From contig JAPYRQ010000011.1 in assembly GCA_029936935.1 (NCBI GenBank), positions 1-39,726 of the forward strand: a stretch of 39,726 nt of DNA, read 5' to 3'. This document shows positions 32,289 to 39,726 of the stretch, piece after piece. Both the position numbers and the translations under genes were made by a program. The DNA comes from Dehalococcoidia bacterium (lineage in GTDB: Bacteria; Chloroflexota; Dehalococcoidia; Lucifugimonadales; UBA1127). Numbering within the stretch: position 1 is the first letter of the stretch; each line of letters opens with the position of its first letter. The notes beneath the pieces were generated by a model. That model saw nothing but the letters and a program-made list of their open reading frames with translations, searched no databases and was not told where the DNA came from.

Positions 32289-33332
32289 CTAAGCCCTTGC
32301 GATTTGGTTTACGCGTTTCACGTTACCGATGCCCACAGAGAACTCGCCCGACTCAACGCCTTTGATGACAGTCACGGCGGCATCGCTGTAGGGCGTTGCC
32401 AGCCCCATCGCCTTGCCCTTGGTTGCCACCATGCCGTTCAAGTAGTCGATCTCGGTCTTGCGGCCCTTCATGATGTCCTGATACAGCGATGGGTACCCCG
32501 CAACTGCAGGTGGCGGGCCGGAGAAGGTCGCTTCAAGCTCCGCGTTACCCTCCCAAGCCGCCTGCTCAATGTCGTCTAGCGTAAAGCCCTTCATGGGCGA
32601 TGGGATGTTGTGGCCCAGCGTTCGACCGACACGCAAAGCCTCCGCGCCGAGCTTCAACATCATGCTGCGTGACTCCGGGTTGGCGCGCACCTCAGAACTT
32701 GTGAGGCCCGTCATCCCGGCGGAGGGGTTTGCCATGCAGTTGATGGTCATCTTCGACCATCGCTCGCCCCACAGATTGTCGGTCACGATGGTGTCACCTG
32801 CGTGGTTCCATATCTGCTGAACCTCTCGCACCCGTTCCGTGTCGCGACCGTCCAACTCGCCGACCGTGAAGGACACGTTGCCCTTAAGGGCCTGGGACAT
32901 TGAGCCGGTTTGGCGAGCGTGGCCTGCCTCCATCAACCAAGCAGAGATAGTGCTCACGCACCCGATGAGGCTGTCTGCCCCCGCTATGGGGGATATCTGT
33001 TCTTCGTTGATGCTGTTCTGCGGACTGACGAAGTAGCCGCTGTCCGTCAGGAAGGGCTTCATCAGCTCGATGGCCCAGGGGGTATCGTACGATTTCATGG
33101 CCACGATGATGAGGTCGAACTTCTCCTTGAAGTTGGCCAACTCGTCCACGTGTCGAGCGTCAACCTGCACCCGATACTCACCTTGAACACCGTCCAGCAG
33201 CAAGCCGTCGTTCTGCATCTTCTCAACATGCTCACGCCACGGATCGAAGAGGATTACGTCCTCCCCACCCCGAGTCATGTGGCCGCCAAGGGTGGAGCCG
33301 ATTGCTCCAGCACCTATAACACCGATCTTCAT
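32289..33332 (-). CDS. Ketopantoate reductase (PanE/ApbA) family protein
   Basis: A 347-residue NAD(P)-dependent 2-hydroxyacid-type reductase. The N-terminal IGVIGAGAIGSTLGG is the dinucleotide site, and the segment RWSKMTINCMANPSAGMTG (about residues 187-205) contains the lysine that is catalytic in PanE. It is longer than PanE and placed in a catabolic run, so it may reduce or oxidise another keto/hydroxy acid. The ATG at 33332 follows AAGGGGACATT; the frame is open further upstream, into the shadow of the Rieske gene, but no better start exists. It lies 29 bases downstream of the Rieske gene at 33362, clearly in one unit with it. Confidence 0.88.
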   Translation of the reverse strand: MKIGVIGAGAIGSTLGGHMTRGGEDVILFDPWREHVEKMQNDGLLLDGVQGEYRVQVDARHVDELANFKEKFDLIIVAMKSYDTPWAIELMKPFLTDSGYFVSPQNSINEEQISPIAGADSLIGCVSTISAWLMEAGHARQTGSMSQALKGNVSFTVGELDGRDTERVREVQQIWNHAGDTIVTDNLWGERWSKMTINCMANPSAGMTGLTSSEVRANPESRSMMLKLGAEALRVGRTLGHNIPSPMKGFTLDDIEQAAWEGNAELEATFSGPPPAVAGYPSLYQDIMKGRKTEIDYLNGMVATKGKAMGLATPYSDAAVTVIKGVESGEFSVGIGNVKRVNQIARA

Positions 33333-33361
33333 AATGTCCCCTTTTGCGTTTGCCTTAGCTG

Positions 33362-34630
33362 TTAGGCCTGAGGAATGGTGTGCGGCTCCAGAGCCGTCGC
33401 AATGTCGGCATCGGACGTCTTGCCCGGAAGCACCATGCGAGATGGCAGCACGCCATACGCTTGAGCGTTCTGAGCGGCAGCGGGTTCGGTACCCTCCATC
33501 AGGTCTCTGGCCGCCTTCAAGATGCTCTGGCGCACCCTTATGATGGCAGAGTCCGCACTGACCAGATGCTCCCCTGTCCTGGGCGATACCGGGGCCCACT
33601 GATCCTCAATGAGCGCCAGGTCCTGGATGGGGAAGGACTTGATGCCGGTGTAGTTGAAATTCTTCTGCAATACACGGTCAATCAGGTAGTCGTTACTCTT
33701 GTTCGCCTGGGGGGTGAACGTGCCTGGGATCAACTCGGGGAACAGGAATCCGCCGTACTTGTCCTCATTCAACTCCGCATCGCTAAGCGGATCGTTCAGG
33801 TCGTAGCGGATGCGGTAGTGGGCCGTGTACTCATCGTCGATGGGCACGCGGATGTTCATCTGCAACACCTTGGGGCTGGCGCCGGGCGTGGTGAACGCAG
33901 GCAGCATCCAATGGGTGATGCCCATGTACATATCGCCGTCGGGCTGGTTGCGAACTGCGCCCATCAGCAGGCCGTAGTCCGTGTCCTTCAGGATGTAGCG
34001 AGGTGTCGGGTCGACGCTGGTGTTCTCGCGAATCTTGAGCGATTGGTTGTTCTGGTTGCCGTCCAGGGTGCTGTGAAGGTAGAAGCCGTGGCTGGCGTCC
34101 AGGTCACCTTCCATGGTCTGGAAGTAGTTGCAGTTCACCACCAGTTTCTGCATGAAGCGATGGCTCTCAGGCAGTTCTGTCCACTTGAAGGCCGGGAACG
34201 GCGGCTTCAGATCCTTTGGCCCCATATAAACCCACGTAATTCCACCCTTATCGATGGCCGGGTACGCTGCGATGGTCACTTTGTCCTTGTACGTCTCGCC
34301 TTCCGGAGAGTTGGGTAGGTCGGCGCAATTGCCATCCACATCGAACTTCCACCCGTGATAGACGCAGCGCAGTCCGCACTCTTCGTTTCGACCGAAGAAC
34401 ATGGGCGCGCCGCGATGTGGGCAGTAGGCATCGATAACGCCGGGGTTCCCATCCGAATCACGGAAGGCGATCAAATCCTCGCCCAGCAATTTCACTCGGA
34501 CAGGAGTGCAGTCTGCACCGGGAATCTCTTCCATAAGCATGGCGGGCATCCAGAACCGACGGAAAAGCTCTCCCATCGGTGTACCGGCGTCCACCTGCGT
34601 CAACATGTCATTTTCATCTTGCGTAAGCAT
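33362..34630 (-). CDS. Rieske ring-hydroxylating oxygenase, alpha subunit
   Basis: A 422-residue oxygenase of the phthalate-dioxygenase type with all ligands: C70-x-H72 and C89-x2-H92 for the Rieske cluster, DASHGFYLH (D-x2-H-x4-H, about residues 180-188) for the mononuclear iron, and IQDLALIEDQW late in the protein with the expected aspartate. It is a close paralogue of the gene at 34756 over the whole length. The ATG follows GAGGAGGATTATTC. A terminator lies upstream (34703-34732), so this gene and the PanE-like gene may have their own promoter. Electron-transfer partners are not in the window. Confidence 0.94.
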   Translation of the reverse strand: MLTQDENDMLTQVDAGTPMGELFRRFWMPAMLMEEIPGADCTPVRVKLLGEDLIAFRDSDGNPGVIDAYCPHRGAPMFFGRNEECGLRCVYHGWKFDVDGNCADLPNSPEGETYKDKVTIAAYPAIDKGGITWVYMGPKDLKPPFPAFKWTELPESHRFMQKLVVNCNYFQTMEGDLDASHGFYLHSTLDGNQNNQSLKIRENTSVDPTPRYILKDTDYGLLMGAVRNQPDGDMYMGITHWMLPAFTTPGASPKVLQMNIRVPIDDEYTAHYRIRYDLNDPLSDAELNEDKYGGFLFPELIPGTFTPQANKSNDYLIDRVLQKNFNYTGIKSFPIQDLALIEDQWAPVSPRTGEHLVSADSAIIRVRQSILKAARDLMEGTEPAAAQNAQAYGVLPSRMVLPGKTSDADIATALEPHTIPQA

Positions 34631-34702
34631 GAATAATCCTCCTCTGGTTTGGTATGAATGATGGGTATTGTCGCACGTGCAAAGACAGTGTCAAGGCAAA
34701 GC

Positions 34703-34732
34703 AAAAGAGCCCCGGTAAACCGGGGCTCTTTT
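34703..34732 (-). terminator. Strong terminator between tandem Rieske genes
   Basis: AAAAGAGCCCCGG (34703-34715) pairs perfectly with CCGGGGCTCTTTT (34720-34732), with a 4-nt loop. Read on the minus strand it ends transcription of the gene at 34756 with a TTTT end, splitting the tandem pair. Confidence 0.85.
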
Positions 34733-34755
34733 CATACTCTTTGGTGTACGCCTGA

Positions 34756-36021
34756 TTATGGTTGCGGGACGGAGAAGGGCTTCAACGCTTCTTCCACGTT
34801 GGCATCGCCCGGTAGCGTCATCCGTGTGGGCAGCACTCTGTAGGCGTCAGGGTTGTTGGCCGATGCAGGCTCCGTGCCCTCCATCAGGTCTCTGGCCGCC
34901 TTCATGATGATCTGACGGACGCGGATGACCGCAGAGTCCGCAGAGACCATGTGCTCTCCCGTCCTTGGAGAAACCGGGCCCCATTGGTCTTCAATAAGCG
35001 CCAGGTCTTGAATCTGGAAGGCTTTGATGCCTGAGTAGGAGTAGTTCTTCTGGGCCACACGATCAATCTGGTAGTCATTGCTCTTGTTGGCTACGGGGAT
35101 GTACGTCCCAGGGATGAGTTCAGGGAAGAGGAAGCCACCGTACTTGTCCTCATTCAGTTCCTGGGCCGAAAGGGGCTGCTCCAGGTCATAACGCAACCGA
35201 TACTGGTAACAGTTCTCATCGTCAATGGGAACACGGATGTTCATCTGCTGAACCTTGGGGCTGGCGCCTGGGGTGGTGTAGCTCGGCAGCATCCAGTGGG
35301 CCACGCTGATGAACTGATTGCCGTCCGCCTGTTTCCGGCTAGCGCCCATCAAAAGGCCGTAGTCGGTGTCTTCTAGCGTGTAGTGCGGGTTGGGATCGAA
35401 ATACGTAGGGCCGTCCTCCCGAATTCGCGCGGAGATGTTGGCCGACTGGTCGTCCAACGTCCGGTGCAGGAAGTAGGCGTGGCTTGCGTCCAGGTCACCT
35501 TCCATCGACTGGAAGTAGTTGCAGTTCAGTGTGGTCTTCTGCATGAAGATGTGGTTCAACGGCAGGTCCAGCCATTGGAAATGGTGGAACGGGGGCTGAT
35601 TGTCCTTTGGCCCCATGTACACCCAGATGATGCCGCCTTTATCGATGGCCGGGTATGCTGCGATGGTCACCTTGTCCTTGTACGTCTCACCCTCCGGGCT
35701 GTTGGGGAGATCGACGCACTTGCCGGTCACATCGAACTTCCATCCGTGGTAGACACAGCGGAGTCCGCATTCCTCGTTGCGACCGAAGAACATCGGTGCG
35801 CCGCGGTGGGGGCAGTAAGCATCGATGATGCCAGGCGCGCCGTCGCTGTCGCGGAAGGCGATCAAATTCTCGCCCAGAATCCTCACACGGGCTGGCGTGC
35901 AATCAGCGCCAGGAATCTCTTCGGACAGCATTGCCGGCATCCAGTATCTACGGAAAAGGTTGCCCATTGGAGTGCCGGGTCCCACCTGTGTGAGAAGTGC
36001 GTTTTCTTCCTGGGTAAGCAT
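34756..36021 (-). CDS. Rieske ring-hydroxylating oxygenase, alpha subunit
   Basis: A 421-residue paralogue of the gene at 33362 with complete centres: C70-x-H72, C89-x2-H92, DASHAYFLH (about residues 180-188), and IQDLALIEDQW. The two proteins are nearly identical around the Rieske motif and diverge in the substrate-pocket region after the D-x2-H-x4-H motif, which suggests related but different substrates. The ATG follows GGGGGAAACCT. It is upstream of a strong terminator and downstream of the MhuD-like gene, with a hairpin between them. Confidence 0.94.
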   Translation of the reverse strand: MLTQEENALLTQVGPGTPMGNLFRRYWMPAMLSEEIPGADCTPARVRILGENLIAFRDSDGAPGIIDAYCPHRGAPMFFGRNEECGLRCVYHGWKFDVTGKCVDLPNSPEGETYKDKVTIAAYPAIDKGGIIWVYMGPKDNQPPFHHFQWLDLPLNHIFMQKTTLNCNYFQSMEGDLDASHAYFLHRTLDDQSANISARIREDGPTYFDPNPHYTLEDTDYGLLMGASRKQADGNQFISVAHWMLPSYTTPGASPKVQQMNIRVPIDDENCYQYRLRYDLEQPLSAQELNEDKYGGFLFPELIPGTYIPVANKSNDYQIDRVAQKNYSYSGIKAFQIQDLALIEDQWGPVSPRTGEHMVSADSAVIRVRQIIMKAARDLMEGTEPASANNPDAYRVLPTRMTLPGDANVEEALKPFSVPQP

Positions 36022-36068
36022 AGGTTTCCCCCTGGATTTGATTTGAGGATGACTTGAGGGAAATGTTG

Positions 36069-36101
36069 ACCTGCCTCCAAGAGCCTGTCAAGAAGGCAGG
36101 T
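36069..36101. other. Hairpin between MhuD-like and Rieske genes
   Basis: ACCTGCCT (36069-36076) and AGGCAGGT (36094-36101) form a perfect 8-bp stem with a 17-nt loop. On the plus side a T-rich stretch follows; on the transcribed minus strand there is none, so its role is unclear. Confidence 0.4.
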
Positions 36102-36123
36102 GCGTTGTCTTATTTTTTGGCTT

Positions 36124-36420
36124 CTACAGATCAACTACTTCAAAGGAGAGGAGCGCTGAACCTGTGCCCACGGTCTGTGTTCCTCCGGCGGAATGGCCGT
36201 GGGTGAACTCCTGGCTGTTCAGCCATGTCTGGAACTGCTCTTCCGATGCCCATCGGGTGTAGACGAAGTAGCGGGTCTCACCCTCTACAGGTCGAAGCAG
36301 CTCGAACCCCTCAAACCCAGGCATGCCATCAACGGCCTTGGCCCGTGCTGCGAATCGGCCTTCCAATTCCTTGCCAGTGCCCTCGGGCACCTCGATTGCG
36401 TTGATTTTAACGACGCTCAT
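36124..36420 (-). CDS. MhuD/IsdG-like haem-degrading monooxygenase
   Basis: A 98-residue protein of the antibiotic-biosynthesis-monooxygenase (ABM) fold. It begins VVKINAIEVPEGTGKELEG, and continues PGFEGFELLRPVEGETRYFV, which closely follows the mycobacterial haem oxygenase MhuD. The key residues recognised there have counterparts: N7, W66 (EQFQTW) and histidines at 74 and 76 where MhuD has H75. MhuD opens haem to release iron without CO. The ATG at 36420 follows GGGGAGGAAC; the longer upstream frame has no ribosome site. In the same run as two Rieske oxygenases it may help iron supply, or act as a quinol-type ABM monooxygenase on a pathway product. Confidence 0.85.
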   Translation of the reverse strand: MSVVKINAIEVPEGTGKELEGRFAARAKAVDGMPGFEGFELLRPVEGETRYFVYTRWASEEQFQTWLNSQEFTHGHSAGGTQTVGTGSALLSFEVVDL

Positions 36421-36575
36421 AGTTCCTCCCCGGTTGTTTAAATGCTCTACATCCAGTGTACATGACAGAACAAGCGTCTCCGGGCGTGAACCTGAGAAGT
36501 GAATCTCACAAAGGTAACCGCCAGGCATATGGGTCCAGGCTTGCCCCGGGTTATCGGGAGCCAAGCCCTGGCTGG

Positions 36576-37784
36576 CTAGCGAAGGGAGGGCAAAGCTACC
36601 TGATGTTTCAGCATTACTTCTTTGCGAGTCTTGGAGGACTCCAGAATCGCCAGACAGACCTCCACCGTTGCTTTGCCCCACCGGCCGTCGTGAACGAGGG
36701 GTGCGTTGTGGCGAACGGCGTTGTACAACTCGTCCATCAAGTCGCCTCGACCGGGCAGACCCCTACCGGCCTCGATTGGCATCTCATGAACACCGTCCTT
36801 GGTATACACGTTGATGCCGTCAGCTGTCGGTTTCATGTCACCACCCTCACAGCTCACGACGATGACCCCGAACCGTGGCTGGTGCTGCTCCGGTGCATTC
36901 CCGCCACGTTCACCAAGGCCTTTGTACGCATACGTTGACGTCCGGAGGGCTGTCTCCTCGTCCTGGCTCTTCACTTCTGCAAGTGAGCGCCTATTGCGTC
37001 CATGTTGCTCCGGGGAGCTCGCTTGGCCACCCTCGCCGATCCAGCCATTGAACTCGTCAGTGCTGAAGTGGTCGTATCCGCTGTACACGAGTGAAGCCGC
37101 TGTGCCGTCCTCAAACTCAAGGAAGGTTAGGTGGCTGCCTTCTGTGGGCCTATCCGAGTCCCATATGCCCGTAGCCGATCGGACGCTCTTGACCTTGCCT
37201 CCTCCAAGCAGCCTGACGGTATCCACCTGGTGTGGCACCTGGTTGAAGATGATGCCTCCGCCAAGGGAGGTGTCCAACTCCTCGGGGCGTCGCGGGCGGT
37301 AGAGGAAGTTGGTGTAGTTCCAGGTGTTGATCATCCCCAGCTTGCCTAGCTCACCACTGGCAATGACCTCACGCATCGTCCTGATGGCAGGGTCATAGCT
37401 GTGGGTGTGGCCGATGATGAGCTTCACTCCGGTGCGGTCCACGGCTTCAATCATTGCATTGCAATCCTCAAGAGTCAGCGCCATCGGCTTCTCGACGATG
37501 ATGTGCTTGCCCTGTTCAGCGGCCATGATGACATGCTCTTTGTGGAACTGGTGGGGTGTAGCGATGTACACGAAATCAATGTTTGGGCTCTTGCAGAGGT
37601 CTGCTGCGTCCTCATACACCTCGCCCTCAAAGTCACGGGAAAAGGCCTCTCGTGGGCCGGCGAACTTATCTGCAGCGGCAGCAATACTCACGTCCGGGTG
37701 CTCCGCCAGGTTCCTGACCATGCCGCCTCCGGCCATCCCAAGGCCTATAAAACCCACTCGAAGTCTGTCTTCTCCATTTGCCAT
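36576..37784 (-). CDS. Gfo/Idh/MocA oxidoreductase, phthalate dihydrodiol dehydrogenase-like
   Basis: A 402-residue NAD(P)-dependent dehydrogenase: Rossmann motif GFIGLGMAGGG (about residues 11-21), the EKPMALTLEDC motif with the catalytic lysine, and DTSLGGGIIFNQVPHQVD (about 169-186) with the active-site histidine. The segment INTWNYTNFLYRPRRPEELD is, in my recollection, characteristic of the Pht4-type phthalate 4,5-cis-dihydrodiol dehydrogenase group. That enzyme acts directly after a phthalate Rieske dioxygenase, which is exactly the neighbour found here. The ATG follows GGGAGGAAAGC and lies 28 bases after the carrier gene. The true diol substrate is unknown. Confidence 0.9.
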   Translation of the reverse strand: MANGEDRLRVGFIGLGMAGGGMVRNLAEHPDVSIAAAADKFAGPREAFSRDFEGEVYEDAADLCKSPNIDFVYIATPHQFHKEHVIMAAEQGKHIIVEKPMALTLEDCNAMIEAVDRTGVKLIIGHTHSYDPAIRTMREVIASGELGKLGMINTWNYTNFLYRPRRPEELDTSLGGGIIFNQVPHQVDTVRLLGGGKVKSVRSATGIWDSDRPTEGSHLTFLEFEDGTAASLVYSGYDHFSTDEFNGWIGEGGQASSPEQHGRNRRSLAEVKSQDEETALRTSTYAYKGLGERGGNAPEQHQPRFGVIVVSCEGGDMKPTADGINVYTKDGVHEMPIEAGRGLPGRGDLMDELYNAVRHNAPLVHDGRWGKATVEVCLAILESSKTRKEVMLKHQVALPSLR

Positions 37785-37812
37785 GCTTTCCTCCCGGGTG
37801 TGTCGTATCGCC

Positions 37813-39126
37813 CTATCGTGCTGCTACCGGCTCCGAAGGTGTTTCAGCAGGTTGCTCCATTGCTTTGGCGGGTCTAACCAGGAACAGGAATCCAGCACAT
37901 ACCCACCAACTCAGCGCCATCACCATGATGCCTATGCCATACCCACCGAAGAAGTCCGCCATTCCTGCCACCAGGAGGGGTCCTGACCCGCCCGAGATGG
38001 TGATAAGTGGCCGGACTTTGCCGGTGATAGCCCCCAGGTTGGCTCTACCGAAGTAAGCCGCCCACGCCACCTGGTTCAACCCGACCCAGCCGCCGATGCC
38101 AAATCCGGCGATGGCGCCCGCTATCAACCTTGAATCGCCGGGCAATACATGGAGCAGCGGCACTGTCAGGCCGGTGTAGAGGGCAATGGTCATGAGCGCA
38201 TACCTGATATGCACTCTGTCTGCCAGCCAACCCCAGAAGAACCGTCCGGTGAAGCTGGTGAACCCATAGGCAGCAAAGGCCGTGCTAGCAACCTGTAAAG
38301 AGAAGTCTTTGTCCACAAACGTTGGTACCAGGTTTGTCGGGTAGGCTGTAGGTGAGAAGCTTCCAAAGAAGGCTGCCCCAACCAGCAACCACAGGGTTGT
38401 GGTGCGGAACGCTTCCTTGGCGGTCAAACTGCGATCGCCACCTCTACCGGATCTGGCTACTGCTTCCTCAGTGTCTTTATCGCCGTCTGTACGAAGGCCG
38501 ATGTCCTCTGGTCGAGTCTTCAACAATAGCGACGGTAAGACCGTCATAATCAAAGTCATAACGCCCAGGATGACAAATGTCTGGCGCCACTCGAACCATT
38601 CAATGAGAGAAGGAACCACCAACGGGAGGGTCATGGCGGCGAACCCTGTACCCATGGACGCCAGCGCCATAGTCCTGCCGCGTTTACGAACGAACCACTT
38701 GGGTACCACCGCAGCCATGAGCAGGGCCCCGGGTCCAGCCCCAAACAATCCACTCAACACACCATAGATGAGCCAGAACTGCCACTGGGTATCAACCAGT
38801 GCCACTAGCATCAACCCAATCCCTGAGACCATGCCGCTCGACAGGGCCAGGATCGGTGCTCCCTTTCTGCTATCCAGGTACTTGCCTAAGAAGAATCCAC
38901 CTACCGCAGCGCCAAGAGTGCGGAGCGCTATGCCTGCAAAGATCTCAGTCCCGGTCCATCCCAGGTCTTCCTTCATGGGCACAGAGAGGATGGCGGTAGC
39001 CCACATGGCCCCGGCAGTTGTGTAGGACCGCATGAAGACAATAGCAACAATCACCCACCCGTAAAAGATGGGTAACCGTGCCTCCCAGCCAATCGTTGGC
39101 TCATGGCCGTCGATTGGTGATGTCAC
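37813..39126 (-). CDS. MFS transporter, oxalate/formate antiporter-like
   Basis: A carrier of about 438 residues with about twelve membrane segments; it has PIFYGWVIVAIVFMRS at the first segment, RPEDIGLRTDGD in the central loop and the AAYFGRANLGAITG element, as in the OFA-like group. The start is uncertain. GTG at 39126 gives a sensible short N-terminus (TSPIDGHEPTIG) but has no good ribosome site; the frame stays open to a TTG at 39222, adding 32 unusual, tyrosine-rich residues. It is the first gene of the long minus-strand run and probably imports the aromatic or cyclic acid used by the Rieske and dehydrogenase genes downstream. Confidence 0.88.
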   Translation of the reverse strand: MTSPIDGHEPTIGWEARLPIFYGWVIVAIVFMRSYTTAGAMWATAILSVPMKEDLGWTGTEIFAGIALRTLGAAVGGFFLGKYLDSRKGAPILALSSGMVSGIGLMLVALVDTQWQFWLIYGVLSGLFGAGPGALLMAAVVPKWFVRKRGRTMALASMGTGFAAMTLPLVVPSLIEWFEWRQTFVILGVMTLIMTVLPSLLLKTRPEDIGLRTDGDKDTEEAVARSGRGGDRSLTAKEAFRTTTLWLLVGAAFFGSFSPTAYPTNLVPTFVDKDFSLQVASTAFAAYGFTSFTGRFFWGWLADRVHIRYALMTIALYTGLTVPLLHVLPGDSRLIAGAIAGFGIGGWVGLNQVAWAAYFGRANLGAITGKVRPLITISGGSGPLLVAGMADFFGGYGIGIMVMALSWWVCAGFLFLVRPAKAMEQPAETPSEPVAAR

Positions 39127-39387
39127 AGGGATGTAGACGTACTGGCCATAGTAGTACTGCTCCGTATGAAGATGACGCCCATTAGTATACGTGTGGGAAG
39201 AAGAACGACAAGTATAAATCAAAGTTCATGGGTGAATTGCGTACAAAAGTATGGGGATGGACGTTCAGTGGTAGAATAGCAGCGGTATTCAGTATAGAGC
39301 GACGCGCCGAGGAATTAGATGATTCAGCGGCATACCATTCGCTACCGAACAGGGAGCCGAAAAGGCACCCGTTCAGGAGGTAGCCCG

Positions 39388-39726
39388 ATGCGGTTGTTAC
39401 GGCTTGTTCTACTTATAGCAATATCCTCGCTTCTGTTTGTGGCCTGTGGTGCCCTTGAAGGTGGGCCCGGGCCGCAAGGGGAACCGGGCGATACCCCAAC
39501 CGAGTCAGAACTCAGAAACCTGGTAAACCAGGGAATCATTGATAGGCTGGAAGACGTCCAGGGCCCGGAGGGACCAACCGGCGCCACAGGTTCATCCGGC
39601 ACCACTGGCCCTCGTGGCACGACTGGTACAACAGGCATCCAAGGCCCCACAGGCTCTCAGGGACCCATAGGACTTACAGGCGGCCAAGGAGATCAGGGTG
39701 AAACCGGCCTACAAGGAGTCCAGGGT
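39388..39726 (+). CDS. Collagen-like repeat lipoprotein (partial, runs off the edge)
   Basis: The first 113 codons of an open frame with no stop before the window end. Residues 1-20 are a lipoprotein signal peptide (MRLLRLVLLIAISSLLFVAC), with C20 as the likely lipidated residue, although F at -3 is unusual. A short charged segment follows (TPTESELRNLVNQGIIDRLE, about residues 36-55), plausibly a helical trimerisation unit. From residue 59 there are 18 uninterrupted Gly-x-y triplets, rich in GPT, GTT, GPR and GIQ, continuing to the edge. The ATG follows a perfect AGGAGG at 7 bases. It is predicted to be a cell-surface, trimeric filament-like protein. It is divergent from the MFS gene, with about 165-260 bases between them. 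Confidence 0.82.
   Translation, partial: MRLLRLVLLIAISSLLFVACGALEGGPGPQGEPGDTPTESELRNLVNQGIIDRLEDVQGPEGPTGATGSSGTTGPRGTTGTTGIQGPTGSQGPIGLTGGQGDQGETGLQGVQG

Noticed and set aside
33380-34318. Long open frame (312 codons) on the plus strand opposite the Rieske gene
   Set aside because: It is antisense to a clear Rieske gene with all motifs, has no ribosome site, and its protein is low-complexity in V, H and D as expected from the complementary strand. Similar shadows lie opposite other genes (834-1451, 35383-36057, 22130-22789).
1-39726. tRNA, rRNA, CRISPR arrays, transposases, integrases or toxin-antitoxin genes
   Set aside because: I looked through the intergenic spaces and saw no cloverleaf, spacer-repeat array, or mobile-element protein. 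Only short palindromes and repeats are present.

Overview
The window reads as a chromosomal segment of an uncultured, probably marine Chloroflexota bacterium of the SAR202/Dehalococcoidia type. This is inferred from gene content: several Rieske oxygenases of the phthalate-dioxygenase type, F420/flavin-dependent LLM and PPOX oxidoreductases, many SDRs, SMP-30 and NHL beta-propellers, oxalate/formate-type MFS carriers, and a receiver protein without a DNA-binding output. No rRNA or other marker settles the taxonomy. I see no tRNA, rRNA, CRISPR array, transposase or phage gene.

Layout. 1-6.4 kb: end of an MFS carrier, a GNAT/aldo-keto reductase pair, an SDR, an NHL propeller, a PPOX protein, a first Rieske oxygenase with altered metal ligands, and a carboxymuconolactone decarboxylase-like protein. 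6.4-8.2 kb: a response regulator preceded by a 54-aa zinc ribbon, head-to-head with a GrdB/PrdB-like gene that has an in-frame UGA in a U-x-x-C motif and a SECIS-like hairpin right after it. 8.2-18.5 kb: an LLM enzyme, aroA, an SDR, a pseudouridine synthase, a second Rieske oxygenase behind a double-DUF427 gene, a zinc alcohol dehydrogenase, a small secretion-ATPase-like protein, and a PAP2-kinase fusion whose C-terminal end is split by two frameshifts. 18.7-25.7 kb: an MFS carrier with a tricarballylate-dehydrogenase-like flavoprotein, divergent from two tandem MFS_3 exporters and a tartrate/isopropylmalate-type dehydrogenase. 25.7-39.1 kb: one long minus-strand run of MFS carrier, Pht4-like dihydrodiol dehydrogenase, MhuD-like haem oxygenase, two tandem Rieske oxygenases, PanE-like reductase, SDR, Nudix, acetoacetyl-CoA synthetase, DinB-like protein, PH-like membrane protein, LLM enzyme, SMP-30 and a small hypothetical. 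At the right edge a collagen-like lipoprotein gene runs off the window.

How the genes may work together (inference). The right-hand block looks like uptake and oxidation of aromatic or cyclic carboxylates: carrier, Rieske oxygenase, dihydrodiol dehydrogenase, further dehydrogenases, then CoA activation of a keto acid. No Rieske reductase or ferredoxin is visible, so electrons must come from elsewhere. The 18.7-25.7 kb block suggests handling of small hydroxy- or tricarboxylic acids.

The observations most worth following are the apparent selenoprotein with its SECIS hairpin, the Rieske paralogue in which one [2Fe-2S] ligand and one probable catalytic-iron ligand are both replaced, the broken PAP2-kinase gene, the collagen-like lipoprotein, and a short palindrome that recurs at gene 3' ends and in two cases supplies the stop codon.
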